Below, piece after piece: positions 44,433 through 53,958 of a DNA stretch of 64,000 bases. The stretch is from NCBI GenBank assembly GCA_036275915.1, contig DASUCV010000004.1, positions 726,204 through 790,203 on the forward strand, in the 5' to 3' direction. Both the position numbers and the translations under genes were made by a program. Below the pieces are notes generated by a model. The model was given only the letters and a program-made list of their open reading frames with translations. It had not been told where the DNA came from and did no database searches. Source of the stretch: Candidatus Polarisedimenticolaceae bacterium. GTDB taxonomy: Bacteria > Acidobacteriota > Polarisedimenticolia > Polarisedimenticolales > DASRJG01. Positions within the stretch are counted from its first letter, which is position 1; each line of letters starts with the position of its first letter.

Positions 44433-45650
44433 ATGAGCCCGATCGCTCGCCGTTTCGCTGCCTTCACTCTTCTTGCCGCCGGACTCACGGCCTGCGGCGG
44501 CGGGGGCTCCGGCTCCAAGGAGGCGGCGACGCCTCCTCCTGCCGCGCCTGCCGCCGGAAACGCTCAGGCCGCCGCCGCGCCTTCGGGCGATGCGATCCTC
44601 ATCGGCCACTTCGGCTCGATGACCGGATCCGAGGCGACGTTCGGCCAGTCGACCGACAACGGGATCCGGCTCGCGATCAAGGAAGTGAACGCCGCCGGTG
44701 GCGTGAAGGGCCGGCCGATCGCGATCAAGACCTACGACGATCAGGGCAAGAGCCAGGAGGCCGGGACGGCGGTCACGCGTCTCATCACGGACGACAAGGT
44801 CGCCGCGGTCCTGGGCGAGGTCGCCTCGTCGCTCTCGCTCGCCGGCGGGCGCGTCGCCCAGCAGTACGGCGTCCCGATGATCTCCCCCTCCTCGACGAAC
44901 CCCAAGGTCACGCAGATCGGCGACATGGTCTTCCGCGTCTGCTTCCTCGACCCGTTCCAGGGATGGGTCGAGGCGAAGTTCGCGCGCGAGAACCTCAAGG
45001 CGCAGAAGGCCGCGATCCTCTACGACCAGGCGCAGGCGTACTCCAAGGGTCTCGCCGACTTCTTCAAGGACGCCTTCGAGAAGATGGGCGGCACGATCAC
45101 GACGCAACAGGCGTACACCGGCGGCGACCAGGACTTCTCGGCCCAGCTCACGACGATCCGCGGGACCAACCCCGACGTCATCCTCGTCCCCGGCTACTAC
45201 ACCGACGCCGGCAACATCTCGATCCAGGTGCGCAAGCTCGGCATCACCGTGCCCCTGATCGGCGGCGACGGCTGGGACAGCACGCAGCTCGAGGCGATCG
45301 GCAAGGACGCGATCGAGGGGAGCTACTACTCGAACCACTACTCCTTCCAGGAGAACCGGCCCGAGGTGAAGAACTTCGTCGAGAAGTACAAGGCCGACTA
45401 CGGCAAGGTCCCCGACGGCCTCGCCGCGCTCGGCTACGACGCCGCGCGCCTCCTCTTCGACGCGATGAATCGCGCCTCCGCTCTCGACGGAAAGACGCTC
45501 GCCGCCGCGATCGCCGCGACGAAGGATTTCAACGGCGTGACCGGGTCGATCACCATGGACGCGAACCGCGACGCGCGGAAGTCCGCCGTCATCGTCCAGG
45601 TGAAGGGCGGCATGCCGGTCTTCGTCACGAAGATCGAGCCGCCGAAGTAG
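44433..45650 (+). CDS. livK: Branched-chain amino-acid ABC transporter, substrate-binding lipoprotein
   Basis: A 405-residue periplasmic-binding-fold type I lipoprotein: lipobox LTAC with Cys21, a flexible Gly/Ala/Pro linker, then the Leu/Ile/Val-binding domain starting ILIGHFGSMTGSEATFGQ. It captures amino acids for the LivHMGF permease encoded directly downstream. Ligand could be branched-chain amino acids, amides or urea; the permease group does not decide this. Confidence 0.92.
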   Translation: MSPIARRFAAFTLLAAGLTACGGGGSGSKEAATPPPAAPAAGNAQAAAAPSGDAILIGHFGSMTGSEATFGQSTDNGIRLAIKEVNAAGGVKGRPIAIKTYDDQGKSQEAGTAVTRLITDDKVAAVLGEVASSLSLAGGRVAQQYGVPMISPSSTNPKVTQIGDMVFRVCFLDPFQGWVEAKFARENLKAQKAAILYDQAQAYSKGLADFFKDAFEKMGGTITTQQAYTGGDQDFSAQLTTIRGTNPDVILVPGYYTDAGNISIQVRKLGITVPLIGGDGWDSTQLEAIGKDAIEGSYYSNHYSFQENRPEVKNFVEKYKADYGKVPDGLAALGYDAARLLFDAMNRASALDGKTLAAAIAATKDFNGVTGSITMDANRDARKSAVIVQVKGGMPVFVTKIEPPK

Positions 45651-45674
45651 AGCGGTCCCCGAAGCCTCTCGCCC

Positions 45675-46601
45675 GTGACGAAGTTCCTCCAGACGTTGAT
45701 GGACGGCATCGCCGTCGGGAGCCTGTACGCGCTCATCGCGCTGGGCTACACAATGGTGTACGGCATCCTCCAGTTCATCAACTTCGCGCACTCCGACATC
45801 TTCGTCCTCGGCGCGTGGATCTCGTACACGATCGCGGTCGCGCTCGGTTACGCCGCGGCGACGACCTCGCCGCCCGCGTGGGAGAGCCTCCTCATCATCC
45901 TCGCGGCGATGGCGACCTGCGGCGCCGTCGGCTTCACGATCGAGCGGCTCGCCTATCGCCCTCTTCGCAAGGCGCCGCGCCTCAACGTGCTCATCACCGC
46001 GATCGGCGTCTCGCTCTTCCTCCAGAACGTCGGCCAGCTCAAGTGGTTCTTCGGCACGCAGCCGCAGCGGATGCCCGCGGTCCTGGACGACCGGATCCTC
46101 GGCTCGCTCGCGGGCGTGCAGATCCACTCGGTCGATCTCATCGGCGCGGCGACGGCGCTCGGCCTCATGGTCGTCCTCGACTGGCTCATCTTCCGGACGC
46201 GCCTCGGCCGCGCGATGCGCGCGGTGAGCCACGACATCGCGGTCGCGTCGCTCATGGGGATCAACGTCGACGCGGTCATCTCGTTCACCTTCGTCCTCGG
46301 GTCGTCGCTCGCCGCGGCCGCCGGGTTCCTCTACGCGATGAAGTACCCCGGCCTGAACCAGCCCGCCCACGCGACGTGGGTACTCCTCGGCCTCAAGGCG
46401 TTCGTCGCGGCGGTCATCGGCGGGATCGGCAACATCCGCGGCGCCATGCTCGGCGGCATCCTCATCGGGTTCATCGAGCTGTTCGGTGCGGCCTACCTCT
46501 CGCCGCACCTGCGCGACATCTACGTCTTCTCCATCCTCATCCTCGTGCTGCTCGTCCGTCCCACCGGGATCCTCGGCAAGCCCGTCGCGGAGAAGGTGTG
46601 A
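45675..46601 (+). CDS. livH: Branched-chain amino-acid ABC permease LivH
   Basis: A 308-residue inner-membrane protein with about eight helices. The N-terminus LMDGIAVGSLYALIALGYTMVYGIL and the C-terminal GGIGNIRGAMLGGILIG region are LivH signatures. GTG 45675 starts 24 bases after livK; its stop overlaps the GTG of livM (GTGA). Confidence 0.93.
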   Translation: MTKFLQTLMDGIAVGSLYALIALGYTMVYGILQFINFAHSDIFVLGAWISYTIAVALGYAAATTSPPAWESLLIILAAMATCGAVGFTIERLAYRPLRKAPRLNVLITAIGVSLFLQNVGQLKWFFGTQPQRMPAVLDDRILGSLAGVQIHSVDLIGAATALGLMVVLDWLIFRTRLGRAMRAVSHDIAVASLMGINVDAVISFTFVLGSSLAAAAGFLYAMKYPGLNQPAHATWVLLGLKAFVAAVIGGIGNIRGAMLGGILIGFIELFGAAYLSPHLRDIYVFSILILVLLVRPTGILGKPVAEKV

Positions 46602-47656
46602 TCAAGGCGGCGGTGCCGGTCCTGATCGGCGTGGCGCTCGCCGTGCTCGTCCAGCTCGCCGCCGGGCCGATCATCGGCCCCTTCGCGGCCAAGCTCCTCA
46701 TGGACATCGGGATCAACGTCATCCTCGCGGTGTCCTTGAACCTCGTGAACGGCTTCACCGGCCAGTTCTCGATCGGCCATGCCGGCTTCATGGCGGTCGG
46801 CGGCTACACCGCGGGCTGCATCACCTACTACGGCTCGTTCCTGCTCTTCGGCAACACGCAGGTGCAGCCCGGCTGGCTCTCGCACGGCGATCTCCTCTTC
46901 CTCGGTGGCTGTCTCGCCGGCGCGGTCGTCGCGGCGATCGCCGGCATCATCGTCGGGCTTCCATCGCTGCGACTCCGAGGTGACTACCTCGCGATCGTGA
47001 CCCTGGGCTTCGGCGAGATCCTTCGCGTCATGCTCCAACGCACCGGCGACGTCCTCGGAACGGCCGACGAGGTGCACAAGGCCAGCGTCGGCACTTTGGC
47101 GACGAGCCTCGGCGGCTCGCTCGGCTTCTCGGGAATCCCCTATTACACCGATCTCTTCTGGATCTACACCTTCGTCACGATCACGCTCGTCGTCGCGCTC
47201 CGCCTCAAGTTCTCGAGCTACGGGCGCGCGTTCCTCTCGGTGAGGGAGAACGAGATCGCGGCCGAAGCGGTCGGCATCAACACGACGCGACTGAAGGTGA
47301 GAGCGTTCGTCCTCGCGGCCGCGTTCGCCGGTATCGCCGGCGGCCTCTTCGCTCACGAAGTGGGCACTTCACTCAACCCCAGAGAGCTCGGCTTCCAGAA
47401 ATCGTTCGACATCGTGATCATGGTCGTCCTCGGCGGCATGGGCTCCGTCTCCGGCGCGGTCCTCGCCGCGATCGTGCTCACGCTCCTGCCGGAAGCGCTG
47501 CGCAGCTTCTCCGAGTTCCGGATGCCGATCTACGCGCTCGCCCTCATCCTCATGATGATCCTGCGCCCGCAGGGGATCCTCGGCCTCAGAGAACTGTGGG
47601 AGCTGTCGTGGTTCCCGAAGCGCAAGACGAAGCCGACCGAGAAGGCGGCAGCATGA
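46598..47656 (+). CDS. livM: Branched-chain amino-acid ABC permease LivM
   Basis: A 352-residue membrane protein with about ten helices. NLVNGFTGQFSIGHAGFMAVGGY and RSIRENEIAAEA-like VRENEIAAEAVGI are LivM signatures, and MGSVSGAVLAAIVLTLLPE closes the domain. GTG 46598 overlaps livH; the stop overlaps livG's ATG (ATGA). Confidence 0.93.
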   Translation: MIKAAVPVLIGVALAVLVQLAAGPIIGPFAAKLLMDIGINVILAVSLNLVNGFTGQFSIGHAGFMAVGGYTAGCITYYGSFLLFGNTQVQPGWLSHGDLLFLGGCLAGAVVAAIAGIIVGLPSLRLRGDYLAIVTLGFGEILRVMLQRTGDVLGTADEVHKASVGTLATSLGGSLGFSGIPYYTDLFWIYTFVTITLVVALRLKFSSYGRAFLSVRENEIAAEAVGINTTRLKVRAFVLAAAFAGIAGGLFAHEVGTSLNPRELGFQKSFDIVIMVVLGGMGSVSGAVLAAIVLTLLPEALRSFSEFRMPIYALALILMMILRPQGILGLRELWELSWFPKRKTKPTEKAAA

Positions 47657-48426
47657 GCGGCCTCCTCGACGTCAAAGGCGCGGGCATCTCCTTCGGCGGC
47701 CTCAAGGCCGTCCAGGATTTCACGCTCGCGATCCCGAAGGGCGCGCTCTACGGCCTCATCGGCCCCAACGGCGCCGGCAAGACGACGGTCTTCAACATCC
47801 TGACCGGCGTCTACCGCCCCGACACGGGAACGATCCGCCTCGACGGAAGAGACTTGCTCGGCTTCAAGCCGCATCAGATCGCGGCGTCGGGGATGTCGCG
47901 CACCTTCCAGAACATCCGCCTCTTCTCCAACCTCTCAGTGCTCGACAACGTCCGCATCGCCTGCCACGTCCGGGGCAAGCACTCGTTCCTGAGAACGATC
48001 CTCCGCACCGGCGGCCAGCGCGCCGAGGAGCGCAAGATCCTCGACCGCTCGATGAACCTGCTGCGCCTCTTCGACCTCGAGGACCGCGCCCACGAAGAAG
48101 CGCGCTCGCTCCCCTACGGCGACCAGCGCCGCCTCGAGATCGCGCGCGCCCTCGCGACCGAGCCCAAGGTCGTCCTTCTCGACGAGCCCGCGGCCGGCAT
48201 GAACCCCAAGGAGACGCACGCGCTCGCCGCTCTCATCAAGCGGTTGCGCGACGAGTTCGGCGTGACGATCCTGCTCATCGAGCACGACATGGGCCTCGTC
48301 ATGAAGATCTGCGACCGCATCATGGTTCTCGACTACGGCATCACGATCGCCCAGGGCGAGCCCGCCGACATCCAGAAGAACCCGCGCGTCATCGAGGCCT
48401 ACCTCGGCCAGGCCACGGAGGCCTGA
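47653..48426 (+). CDS. livG: Branched-chain amino-acid ABC transporter ATP-binding protein LivG
   Basis: A 257-residue ATPase: Walker [15 protein letters not shown], the LivG-specific GMSRTFQNIRLF, signature LPYGDQRRLEIARAL, Walker B VVLLDEPAAGMNPKE and switch IEHDMGLVM. ATG 47653 overlaps the livM stop and gives the usual N-terminus. Confidence 0.95.
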   Translation: MSGLLDVKGAGISFGGLKAVQDFTLAIPKGALYGLIGPNGAGKTTVFNILTGVYRPDTGTIRLDGRDLLGFKPHQIAASGMSRTFQNIRLFSNLSVLDNVRIACHVRGKHSFLRTILRTGGQRAEERKILDRSMNLLRLFDLEDRAHEEARSLPYGDQRRLEIARALATEPKVVLLDEPAAGMNPKETHALAALIKRLRDEFGVTILLIEHDMGLVMKICDRIMVLDYGITIAQGEPADIQKNPRVIEAYLGQATEA

Positions 48427-48428
48427 CC

Positions 48429-49145
48429 GTGGCGCCGCTCCTCACGATCGAGAGCCTCCACGTTCGCTATGGCGCGATCAGCGCCCTCCACGGCATCTCG
48501 ATCACCGTCGAGCCCGGCGAGATCGTCACCCTCATCGGCGCGAACGGCGCCGGCAAATCGACCACGCTCCGCGCGGTGAGCGGCCTCTGCAAGTGCACCG
48601 GCGGCAAGATCGTCTTCGACGGCCACGATCTCGCCGGTCTCCCGCCGCACAAGATCCTCCGCCTCGGCCTCGCCCAGGTCCCCGAAGGCCGCGGCATCTT
48701 CCCGAACCTCACCGTCGACGAGAACCTCGACCTCGGTGCTTTCGTGCGGAAGTCGAAGCGAGAGGTCGCGGAAGATCGCGACCGCGTGTTCACGTTGTTT
48801 CCCCGCCTGAAGGAACGCATCGCGCAGCGCGCCGGCACGCTCTCAGGCGGCGAGCAGCAGATGCTCGCGATCGGCCGCGCGCTTCTGGCGCGCCCACGCC
48901 TCCTCCTCTTGGACGAGCCCTCGCTCGGCCTCGCCCCGCAGCTCGTCCAGACGATCTTCAAGATCATCCGCGAGATCAACGCCTCCGGCACGACGATCTT
49001 CCTCGTCGAGCAGAACGCGCACATGGCGCTTCAAGTTGCCCATCGCGCCTACGTGCTCGAGGTCGGAAACGTCGTCATGCAGGGTGACGCGAAGACGCTC
49101 GCCGCCTCGGATGAAGTGAAGAAGGCGTATCTGGGGATTGCGTAG
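48429..49145 (+). CDS. livF: Branched-chain amino-acid ABC transporter ATP-binding protein LivF
   Basis: A 238-residue ATPase: Walker A LIGANGAGKSTTLR, LAQVPEGRGIFPNLTVDENL (LivF hallmark), signature LSGGEQQMLAIGRAL, Walker B LLLLDEPSLGLAPQ and switch VEQNAHMAL. GTG 48429 follows livG by two bases. It completes the importer and is convergent with the DUF4349 gene two bases away. Confidence 0.95.
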   Translation: MAPLLTIESLHVRYGAISALHGISITVEPGEIVTLIGANGAGKSTTLRAVSGLCKCTGGKIVFDGHDLAGLPPHKILRLGLAQVPEGRGIFPNLTVDENLDLGAFVRKSKREVAEDRDRVFTLFPRLKERIAQRAGTLSGGEQQMLAIGRALLARPRLLLLDEPSLGLAPQLVQTIFKIIREINASGTTIFLVEQNAHMALQVAHRAYVLEVGNVVMQGDAKTLAASDEVKKAYLGIA

Positions 49146-49147
49146 TC

Positions 49148-50014
49148 CTACGCCGTCCTCCGCATGCGCACCCGCGCCCACTTCACGAGCAGGAAGCCGA
49201 GCGTCGCAATGACGAGCCACGGGATGATGCACGCGAGGAAGTAGATCGTTCCGGCGACGGACGTCAGAAACGTGTCCTCCGCGTCGTGCAACGCACGACC
49301 GATCGCAGCGAAGCGACTGGGAGCGGGCGTGGTGTCGGTGGGCATCAGCTCCACCGTCAGCGTGGCCATTGCGACGCGGCCTTCGTAGAAGTGCTGCGTC
49401 CCTTCGATCTCCTCGATCTCGCCGACGACGCGCTCGAGCTCCTTCTCGGCGTCGATCACGTCGGAGAGCTTGCCGGTTCGGGTGGCAAGGATTCCGTGCA
49501 GGCGCTCTTCCGTGCCGCGCTTGGCACGCAGCCGCGTCGCCAGGTCGAAGTACGACTTCGAGACGTCCTCGGTCGTCACGGTCTCGAGCGTGACCTTTCC
49601 CAAGGCGCGCAGCGATTCGAGCGTCGACGACACGCGCTTCGTCGGGATGCGCATGGCGAGCGTCGCGAAGGGCGTTCCGTTCACGTTGCGGCCGGCGTTG
49701 GCGTTGCCGATGAATCCCCCGGCGCCGTCGGCCAAGACCTGTACCTCACGCGCCGCCGATTCGACGTCCTTGACCTCGAGCTTCAGTCCGCCGGTCATCG
49801 CCAGCATCGGGTCCGGAGAGCCGGACGATTTCGCGGCGTCGCGTGGGGGAGGGGCCGCAGCCGCCCCTATGTAGCCGAGCGACGCGAGCCTGCCTACGTC
49901 CTTGGCTTCGAGCGCCATGTCCGCCTGACGCCTCGCGAGGAGGGGCGCGGACCGGTTGCAGGCCATGGCGGCGAAACCGATCACAACCAGAACGAGCGCG
50001 AGCCTTGTTTTCAT
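49148..50014 (-). CDS. DUF4349-family lipoprotein
   Basis: A 288-residue envelope protein. Lipobox AMAC with Cys19 follows a hydrophobic N-terminus; the DUF4349 domain (about 70-245) contains a beta region, then a coiled-coil segment with LSDVIDAEKELERVVGEIEEIEG, and one membrane helix near the C-terminus (about 255-278). Function of the family is not established. Near residues 44-50 it has LASLGYIG, a motif also found at the junction of the sulfatase-like/TPR protein. ATG 50014 is preceded by GGAGG. It follows the MFS gene on the same strand after about 146 bases. Confidence 0.8.
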   Translation of the reverse strand: MKTRLALVLVVIGFAAMACNRSAPLLARRQADMALEAKDVGRLASLGYIGAAAAPPPRDAAKSSGSPDPMLAMTGGLKLEVKDVESAAREVQVLADGAGGFIGNANAGRNVNGTPFATLAMRIPTKRVSSTLESLRALGKVTLETVTTEDVSKSYFDLATRLRAKRGTEERLHGILATRTGKLSDVIDAEKELERVVGEIEEIEGTQHFYEGRVAMATLTVELMPTDTTPAPSRFAAIGRALHDAEDTFLTSVAGTIYFLACIIPWLVIATLGFLLVKWARVRMRRTA

Positions 50015-50160
50015 GCGAGTCCTCCCGCGGCGCCCCGGGTTCGTGGGGGTTGGCGCCGCGAACGATGGGTTGGACAGCGGCGGGGCAGGAAGGTTCCCGG
50101 CGAGTGCTGGGCCATCCTCGATGCTACGGCGGCTCGAGCGCCGCCTGGGACGCCGGAGCC

Positions 50161-51336
50161 TCACGACCGCGGTGATTTCACCTCAGCGCGACGCGTTGTG
50201 GCGAGGTAGACGATCACGCCGATCGCTCCGACGGCTCCGGCGACCATGAGCGGCAACCCCGGCTCTCGCGTATACAACCATCCGCCGAATGCGCCCGCCG
50301 GTACGACGAGCAGGTTCCGGATCGTGTAGTACACGCCGACCGATCGGGCGCGATGCGCGGGGTCGGAGAGATCGACGATCATCGCCTTGCGCGCGGGCTC
50401 GCCCATCTCCTTCAAGCCGCCGACGACGAACGCGGCAACGAGAGCGGGCCAGCCGTGCGCGAAGCGGACGGCGACGGGGAACGCCGCGAACGCGACGAAC
50501 GTCGCCGCGACGAGCGGCCGGCGTCCCGTGAGATCGGCGAGTCGTCCCATCGGCAGGTACATGACGATCGCGACGGACTGCTGGATCGCGTAGAGCACGC
50601 CGAACGCCGCGGCCGATCGTCCGAGCGGGCCGGTGACGTAGAGAACGATGAACGACGCCGCGATCCCCTCGCCGATCCTCACGAGCGCGTCGGCGGCGAG
50701 GAGGCGCTTGAGCGACGGCGCCATGCGCTGCCACACGACGCGCGCGGAGGATCGGTCGGCGGCCGTGGTGGCTTCCGCGTCGGCGAAGCCGATCTGCTGC
50801 GCGAGGAGCACGAGCGCCGCGATCGTGATCGAGGCGAGGAGCGCCGCGCGCACGCCCGCGACGACACCGAGGGCGACGATGAGCGCGCCGCCGATCGGGG
50901 CGCCGATGACTCTCGGGACGCGGACGAGGACCGACTGGACGGCGAAGGCGACCGACCGACGCTCCTTGGGGAGGGCGTCGCCGACGACCGCGAACGTCGT
51001 CGGGAACGCGCCGGACTTCCACGCCATGACGAGGAAAAGGCCGGCGATCACGGCCGGGCCGGTCCCCGCCACGGCGTAGACGACGTAGCCGAGCATGGCG
51101 ATCGCCGTCATGAGCATGAGCGCGCGCTTGCGGCCGAACCGGTCGGCGAGCCAACCTCCGGGGTACTGGTAGAGGCCGTCCAGGAGGTCCCGCACGGAGG
51201 CGAACGCCCCGATCGTCCGTCCCCCCGCGCCGAGGGCGGCGATGTACTTGGGTAGGAACTGTTGCCACAGCTCCTCGGCCATCGACAGGCCGAAGATGCT
51301 CCCGGCGAGGACGGCGACGTTCCGGGACCTAGGCAT
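50161..51336 (-). CDS. MFS transporter
   Basis: A 391-residue major-facilitator protein with 12 hydrophobic helices. The loop 2-3 motif GGWLADRFGRKRAL and the corresponding GRLADLTGRRP in the second half are MFS signatures. Substrate unknown; drug efflux is common for this type. ATG 51336 gives the shortest normal N-terminus; an in-frame ATG at 51444 lies beyond the divergent TolC start and is unlikely. Confidence 0.88.
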   Translation of the reverse strand: MPRSRNVAVLAGSIFGLSMAEELWQQFLPKYIAALGAGGRTIGAFASVRDLLDGLYQYPGGWLADRFGRKRALMLMTAIAMLGYVVYAVAGTGPAVIAGLFLVMAWKSGAFPTTFAVVGDALPKERRSVAFAVQSVLVRVPRVIGAPIGGALIVALGVVAGVRAALLASITIAALVLLAQQIGFADAEATTAADRSSARVVWQRMAPSLKRLLAADALVRIGEGIAASFIVLYVTGPLGRSAAAFGVLYAIQQSVAIVMYLPMGRLADLTGRRPLVAATFVAFAAFPVAVRFAHGWPALVAAFVVGGLKEMGEPARKAMIVDLSDPAHRARSVGVYYTIRNLLVVPAGAFGGWLYTREPGLPLMVAGAVGAIGVIVYLATTRRAEVKSPRS

Positions 51337-51411
51337 TTTCGTGGCGATCCTAAACGTTTGGGCCGGTTTCCGGGTCTCTATGACGTATGGGCAAAGAGAC
51401 GCGGGCCTTGC

Positions 51412-51417
51412 GATAAT
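51412..51417 (+). promoter_or_regulatory. Candidate -10 box GATAAT, 10 nt before the TolC-like gene
   Basis: GATAAT then CCCCGGACCC then ATG 51428. A transcript starting seven bases after the box would have a leader of three to four bases, so the efflux operon probably begins without a Shine-Dalgarno site. Confidence 0.45.
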
Positions 51418-51427
51418 CCCCGGACCC

Positions 51428-52870
51428 ATGGCTCGCGTTCTCACTCGGTGGGTGGTGGCATGTGCCGCTCTGGCGGCCGTTAGTGCCGTGCGTGCGGGCT
51501 CGGTGCCCCTCCCCGAGAACCCGGGGCGCGGGATCGTTCCGGAGTCGTTTCCGGCGGCGCCGCCGTATCAGCCGGCGCCGATCTCACCCGAGATCCTGGC
51601 ACGGCGCGACCGGCTGACGCTGGCGGATGTCCTCGAGGTCGCGCTCACGAACGACCCGACGACGCAAGTGGCCTGGCGGGAGGCGCGCTCGCGGGCCGAG
51701 ACGGTCGGGGTGGAGAAGTCGGCCTGGTGGCCGAATCTCGACGTCACCGCCGGCGCCACCAAGGCGAAGACCGCGGTCCAGGGGGGACTGTTCACGCTCG
51801 AGCAGACGACCTACGGGCCGGGCGCGATCCTCACCTGGGAGATCCTCGATTTCGGACGGCGGTCGGGAGCCGTGGCGAGCGCACGCGCCGATGCGTTCGC
51901 CGCGGTGTGGTCGCACAGCGCGACGGTCCAGTCGAAGGTACTCGAGACGACGCAGGCGTATGTCGCCTACGTCGATGCGAAGGCGCAGCTCGGCGCGGCG
52001 CGGACGACCGAGGCGGAGACGGCGAAGAACCTCGACGCCGCGCAGCAGCGCCGCGAGGCGGGCCTGGCGACGATCGCCGACGTGCTCCAGGCGCGTACGC
52101 AGCATTCGCAGGCGACGCTCCAGATGCAGACGATCGAGGGGAGCATCGGCTCGCTAAGGGGCTCTCTCGCGACCGCGATGGGATTGCCGGCGAATGTACC
52201 GTTCGAATCGATCGAGCTGCCGGAGGAGCCGCCGGTCGTCCAGTTCGGCGACTCGGTCGACGCGCTCATCGACAAGGCGCTCTCGCAACGGCCCGATCTC
52301 GCCTCGGCTCGCGAGGAGTGGCTGAAGGCGAAGGCCGACGTGAAGGAGGTGCGCGGCTCGTGGCTGCCGCGCCTCGACCTCACGGGCACCGCGAACAAGA
52401 ACTACTACAGCCCGGCGCCGTTCGTCTCCAGCTTCGAGCCATGGGCGATCGGCCTGACGCTGCGCATCCCCGTGTTCAACGGTCTCCGTAACAAGCACGA
52501 GATCGCGCGGGCGAAGGAGGACGAGGCGCAGGCCGCCGCGTCCGCGCGCTCCGTCGAGCAGACGGTCATCAACGACGTCTGGACGAGCTGGTACGACCTC
52601 GCGACGGCGAAGCAGCGCGTGGCGACGTCGAAGGACCTCCTGGAGAGCGCGACGGAGTCGGAGGCGGTGGCGCTCGGCCGGTACACCGAAGGCGTCGGCA
52701 CGCTCCTCGATCTCCTGAACGCCCAGTCCGCGCTCGCTCTGGCCCGCGCGCAGGAGATCGCGGCCCGCAGCGACTGGTTCTCCGCCGCCGCCAAGCTCCT
52801 CTACGCCACCGGCGGCCTCACCGGGCCGGAGGTCATCCCCCGCCCCGCGGGTGCCGAGGTCGTCCGATGA
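51428..52870 (+). CDS. TolC-family outer-membrane efflux protein
   Basis: A 480-residue outer-membrane channel. Signal peptide (to about residue 23, SAVRA-GS), then two repeats of helical-barrel/beta segments; LTLADVLEVALTNDP and VDALIDKALSQRPDL open the two halves, and each half contains a long coiled coil. It forms the exit duct for the adaptor and RND pump encoded downstream. Its stop overlaps the adaptor ATG (ATGA). Confidence 0.92.
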   Translation: MARVLTRWVVACAALAAVSAVRAGSVPLPENPGRGIVPESFPAAPPYQPAPISPEILARRDRLTLADVLEVALTNDPTTQVAWREARSRAETVGVEKSAWWPNLDVTAGATKAKTAVQGGLFTLEQTTYGPGAILTWEILDFGRRSGAVASARADAFAAVWSHSATVQSKVLETTQAYVAYVDAKAQLGAARTTEAETAKNLDAAQQRREAGLATIADVLQARTQHSQATLQMQTIEGSIGSLRGSLATAMGLPANVPFESIELPEEPPVVQFGDSVDALIDKALSQRPDLASAREEWLKAKADVKEVRGSWLPRLDLTGTANKNYYSPAPFVSSFEPWAIGLTLRIPVFNGLRNKHEIARAKEDEAQAAASARSVEQTVINDVWTSWYDLATAKQRVATSKDLLESATESEAVALGRYTEGVGTLLDLLNAQSALALARAQEIAARSDWFSAAAKLLYATGGLTGPEVIPRPAGAEVVR

Positions 52871-53958
52871 TCCGTCGCCTTCTCTTCCTCGCTGTCGGAT
52901 TGGGCCTCGCGTCGTGCGGTGACAAGCAGGCCGCGACGGCGCCGCCCGCGCCCGCTCCGGTCGTCGTCGCGAAGGCGGAGGTGAAGACCGTTCCCGTCGC
53001 GATCCGCTCCATCGGGAACGTCGAGGCGATGGCGTCGGTCGCCATGCGCTCGCGCGTCGCCGGATCGATCCTGGAGGTGCACATCGCCGACGGCGCGGAC
53101 GTGACGAAGGGCCAAACGCTCTTCACGATCGATCCGGAGCCGTTCAAGATCGCGCTCGCGGGGGCGGAGGCGCAGCTCGGCCGCGACCAGGCGCTCCTCG
53201 AGAAGGCGAAGAGCGACGTAGCGCGCTACGAGAAGCTCGTCGAGAAGGAGTACGTCACCCGCGAGCAGTACGAAGGCGCCGTCGCCCAGTCCGGATCGCT
53301 CGCGCAGACGATCCAGGCCGACAAGGCGGCCGTCGACGCGGCGCGGCTCAACGTCTCCTATTGCACGATCACGGCGCCGATCAACGGGAAGGCCGGAACG
53401 GTCATGCTCCGGACGGGGAACCTCGTCAAAGCGAACGACGACCCGCCGCTCGTGACGATCCTCCAGATGAAGCCGATCCACGTGACCTTCTCGATCCCGG
53501 AGAAGCGTCTGCCCGAGGTGCGCGAGGCGTCGGCAAAGCACCAGCTCGACGTCCGCGCGTCGAACAAGGGCGAGACCGGGGGAGGGCACCCCGGCCGCCT
53601 CGCCTTCATCGACAACACGGTGGACACGACGACCGGCACGATCAAGCTCCGCGGCGAGTTCCCGAACGACGATCGCGCCCTTTGGCCGGGACAGTACGTC
53701 GAGGTCGCGCTCACCGTCTCGGAGCAAGCGGACGTCGTCGTGGTGCCGGCGTCGGCGATCCAGGTCGGCCAGCAGGGAAGCTACGTCTACGTCGTGAAGC
53801 AGGACAACACCGCAGAGATGCGCCCCGTCCAGATCGGCCGCACCGAGAACGGCGCGGCGATCGTCGCGAGCGGCCTTGCCGGCGGCGATACGGTCGTGAT
53901 CGACGGCCAGCTCCGCGTCGTGAACGGCGCCAAGGTCGCCCCCAAGGCGTCGCCGTGA
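52867..53958 (+). CDS. RND efflux periplasmic adaptor (membrane-fusion) lipoprotein
   Basis: A 363-residue adaptor. Lipobox LASC with Cys17; barrel-sandwich halves flank a helical hairpin (about 90-150); a beta-barrel (GTIKLRGEFPNDDRALWPGQYVEV) and membrane-proximal domain follow. Links TolC to the RND pump. Overlaps both neighbours (ATGA, GTGA), so the three products are translated in proportion. Confidence 0.94.
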   Translation: MIRRLLFLAVGLGLASCGDKQAATAPPAPAPVVVAKAEVKTVPVAIRSIGNVEAMASVAMRSRVAGSILEVHIADGADVTKGQTLFTIDPEPFKIALAGAEAQLGRDQALLEKAKSDVARYEKLVEKEYVTREQYEGAVAQSGSLAQTIQADKAAVDAARLNVSYCTITAPINGKAGTVMLRTGNLVKANDDPPLVTILQMKPIHVTFSIPEKRLPEVREASAKHQLDVRASNKGETGGGHPGRLAFIDNTVDTTTGTIKLRGEFPNDDRALWPGQYVEVALTVSEQADVVVVPASAIQVGQQGSYVYVVKQDNTAEMRPVQIGRTENGAAIVASGLAGGDTVVIDGQLRVVNGAKVAPKASP

